From NCBI RefSeq assembly GCF_027913035.1, contig NZ_CP115775.1, positions 2,823,501-2,887,500 on the forward strand: DNA of 64,000 nucleotides, given 5' to 3'. This document shows positions 61,564 to 64,000 of this stretch, piece by piece. The notes under the pieces were generated by a model that did not search any database, had not been told where the DNA came from, and was given only the letters and a program-made list of their open reading frames with translations. The stretch comes from Paracoccus albus. GTDB taxonomy: Bacteria; Pseudomonadota; Alphaproteobacteria; Rhodobacterales; Rhodobacteraceae. Made by a program: the position numbers and the translations under genes. Each line of letters begins with the position of its first letter. Positions within the stretch are counted from its first letter, which is position 1.

Positions 61564-62574
61564 ATGGACGAGATAACCGAAAGCCCCGAACCAGGCGCCG
61601 CCGTCACTGCCGACGACGTGGCCGAAGCCGCCGGGGTGTCACGCTGGACCGTGGCGCGAGCGTTCAAGAAGGACGCCTCGATCTCTGCTAAAAGTCGCAA
61701 GAAGGTGATGGCTGCGGCGGAACGGCTTGGCTATGCGCCTGACCTTCTGGCCGCGTCGCTCGCCTCGGACCGGTCACATCTGGTGGCGCTTATTACCAAT
61801 GATTTCAATAACCCGCATAAGCTCGTGCTGCTGGAACGACTGACCCGTATCCTGTGGTCGCACGGCTGGGGCACGTTGTTGGTCAATATGTCGGAAAGCG
61901 AGGATGCCTCTGCCGCGCTGCTGGCGGCAAGTCAGCGGCGCGTCGATGCGGCAGTGATGATCGGCACGCGCTTTGATGACCGGGTGCTGGATACGGCGCT
62001 AGGGGCGCGGCGGGTGAAGAAGCTGGTCGTTTTTGCGCGTTACAGCCACAACCCGAACACGCTGACAATCGCATGTGACGACAAGCTTGCGATGCGCGAA
62101 ATCGGCAATCACCTGTTGGCGCGTGGGTTTCGACGGCCGGCCTTCATCGCCGGACCGGACACGCAATCGGCCAAACTTCACCGGCTGGACAGCTTCAGCA
62201 CATATTGGCGGAAGCGAACCGGGCAGCATGTCCCCGCGCGTCATGCCGATGGCTATAATTTTCAGTCGGCCATTGAAACCGCACACGAACTGCTGAACGA
62301 GATGACGGGTTCTGATCGACCCGACGTCATGGTCTGTGAGAACGACATTCTTGCGATCGGCGTGGCCGATGCCGTCCGTCAGCATCGCGGAACCTCGGCC
62401 GAGGTTGCTGTGACGGGCTTCGACGATATTCCGCTTGCCGCGGCCCCGGCCTATGATCTGACAACCTATCGTCAGCCGATCACAGCGATGTGCGAAAGCC
62501 TTATAGAGGTGCTTGAAGGCAAGCGAACCCGCAGCGACTTTCTGCCCGGTCGGCTTGTGATCCGCGGCGCATGA
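61564..62574 (+). CDS. LacI-family repressor of the inositol operon
   Basis: A 336-residue LacI-type regulator. The helix-turn-helix and hinge are VTADDVAEAAGVSRWTVARAFKKDASISAKSRKKVMAAAERLGYAPDLLA (about 15-64), and the rest is a periplasmic-binding-fold effector domain ending FLPGRLVIRGA. The ATG at 61564 is preferred; a GTG two codons upstream is possible. No good ribosome-binding sequence is visible. Divergence from iolG and the palindromes between support control by inositol or an intermediate. Confidence 0.87.
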   Translation: MDEITESPEPGAAVTADDVAEAAGVSRWTVARAFKKDASISAKSRKKVMAAAERLGYAPDLLAASLASDRSHLVALITNDFNNPHKLVLLERLTRILWSHGWGTLLVNMSESEDASAALLAASQRRVDAAVMIGTRFDDRVLDTALGARRVKKLVVFARYSHNPNTLTIACDDKLAMREIGNHLLARGFRRPAFIAGPDTQSAKLHRLDSFSTYWRKRTGQHVPARHADGYNFQSAIETAHELLNEMTGSDRPDVMVCENDILAIGVADAVRQHRGTSAEVAVTGFDDIPLAAAPAYDLTTYRQPITAMCESLIEVLEGKRTRSDFLPGRLVIRGA

Positions 62575-62604
62575 CCTGCAACCGACGATGATCCGGGGCG
62601 GTTG

Positions 62605-62862
62605 TCACGCGCGCCCGATCTCCCATTCGTCATTGTCGAAATCTGTCAGATCACGAAGGCGGGCAAAGTCCTGCGGCATTGAGGCGAGCACGCCGAACGG
62701 TCGGCCTTGCAACGCCTGCGCACCGATGGGCGCCGTGCGCCCGCCTGCTGCATCGATCAAGGCGTATGCCGCGCAGCAATCCCAAAGTGACATGCGCGGT
62801 TCGGCATAACCAACCAGCCGCCCCGCCGCGACAAAGGAGGTGATCCGCAGGGAAAATTCAAT
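62605..62862 (-). pseudogene. 3' remnant of an inositol-monophosphatase-family gene
   Basis: The frame reads FSLRITSFVAAGRLVGYAEPRMSLWDCCAAYALIDAAGGR and ends DLTDFDNDEWEIGRA, which is the C-terminal about 85 residues of an inositol-monophosphatase-type protein, including the WDxxAAxxLxxAAGG motif that holds a metal Asp. The first two thirds are absent and upstream sequence is unrelated, so the gene is truncated. It lies convergent with the LacI gene next to the iol operon. Confidence 0.78.
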
Positions 62863-63016
62863 GTTTGAATTTTGTAGCCCTGACGCCTTGCTTGGCGCTT
62901 ACCGTCTACACGGCCACCCGCCTCTTCAAACGTTGATGTGGCGTTGATGTGGATGCGCGCTTGGGATGCTCGACTATTTTCGCTGGCATACAAGCGTTTG
63001 ATCTTAGGGGAATTTT
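62863..63016. other. Non-coding stretch downstream of the rrn operon
   Basis: It separates the phosphatase remnant from the tRNA gene. It includes a short tandem duplication (GTTGATGTGG twice around 62934-62953). No clear terminator for the rrn operon could be identified by eye. Confidence 0.4.
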
Positions 63017-63093
<77 letters not shown>

Positions 63094-63181
63094 ACAGGTG
63101 TGCTTGGCGCACGGTTGCACCGATCTGGTTTTGATGGTGCGGTTTGTTCATCGTTTAGAGAGATTTGCGTTTCTTGTCAGA

Positions 63182-63297
63182 TCTGGCGGTGACCTACTCT
63201 CCCACGTCTTGAGACGCAGTACCATTGGCGCGACGGCACTTAACGGCCGAGTTCGGGATGGGATCGGGTGTTTTGCTCGTGCTATGTCCACCAGATC
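63182..63297 (-). rRNA. rrf: 5S ribosomal RNA
   Basis: About 116 nt with paired ends (GATCTGGTGG / CCGCCAGATC) and the conserved internal ACCCGATCCCATCCCGAACTCGG region read on the minus strand. It lies between the 23S gene and tRNA-fMet. Ends are approximate. Confidence 0.93.
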
Positions 63298-63384
63298 GGA
63301 GAAGAAACGCTCAGCGCTCCGGCTTTGGGCCGGGAAGTTGTCCAAGGATGCTTTTGGAAGTGGCGGTCTGGCCACTTCCGGATC

Positions 63385-64000
<616 letters not shown>

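Noticed and set aside
1..63000. Prophage, toxin-antitoxin, restriction or other defence system
   Set aside because: Apart from a single DUF3489 gene and one decayed insertion sequence, no phage structural, integrase, nuclease-methylase or paired toxin genes were seen.

Overview
The window looks like chromosomal DNA of a Rhodobacteraceae-type alphaproteobacterium (Paracoccus/roseobacter-like). This is inferred from high GC, the rrn order 23S-5S-tRNA-fMet at the right edge, abundant TRAP and ABC uptake systems, an IolC fused to a DUF2090 domain, and a long AcnB. No species-level marker can be read without a search. Nearly all of it is catabolic accessory DNA: transporter plus enzyme plus regulator modules set side by side.

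Layout. 1-3.5 kb: 5' part of a maleylacetoacetate isomerase-like gene, a short-chain dehydrogenase, a fused VOC dioxygenase/hydrolase and an FMN quinone reductase facing it. 3.7-7.6 kb: a three-gene periplasmic dehydrogenase (Tat-exported small subunit, GMC flavoprotein, triheme cytochrome c). 7.6-13.9 kb: aldehyde dehydrogenase divergent from a TRAP permease pair that lacks a binding protein, a beta-hydroxyacid dehydrogenase, acetate kinase and a sulfotransferase. 14.2-28.3 kb: a non-phosphorylative L-fucose-type sugar acid pathway (IclR regulator, lactonase, ABC importer, mutarotase, two enolase-superfamily dehydratases, SDR, FAH-family hydrolase) with an unusual CoA-transferase/MaoC side branch and a leaderless binding-protein homologue. 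28.3-36.3 kb: a minus-strand unit with aldehyde dehydrogenase, TetR, complete TRAP transporter, cyclase-family hydrolase, BKACE enzyme and SMP-30 lactonase. 36.8-39.6 kb: acnB. 39.7-45.4 kb: remnants of a meta-cleavage pathway (HpaI- and HpaH-like) with a TRAP permease pair and GntR regulator, containing a chimeric gene that joins half of a hydroxyacyl-CoA dehydrogenase to half of a semialdehyde dehydrogenase. 45.6-49.7 kb: a Tat-exported GMC oxidoreductase, a decayed IS481-family element lying against an ion-channel pseudogene, and a DUF3489 gene. 49.8-62.6 kb: a ten-gene myo-inositol operon (iolG, isomerase, ABC importer, dehydrogenase, iolC, iolD, iolE, iolB) divergent from a LacI regulator. 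62.6-64 kb: an inositol-monophosphatase remnant, initiator tRNA, 5S and the 3' part of 23S rRNA.

How it works together. Each module pairs an importer with the enzymes that bring its substrate to pyruvate, lactate, acetyl-CoA or dicarboxylates. Regulatory palindromes are visible for the IclR, TetR, GntR and LacI units. All three complete binding-protein genes are followed by a hairpin before the first permease gene, which fits uneven expression of the importer subunits. The most unusual objects are the chimeric gene at 41.3-42.7 kb, the CoA transferase coupled to a leaderless binding protein at 14.2-16.4 kb, and the TetR/BKACE/cyclase unit whose substrate cannot be named from sequence.
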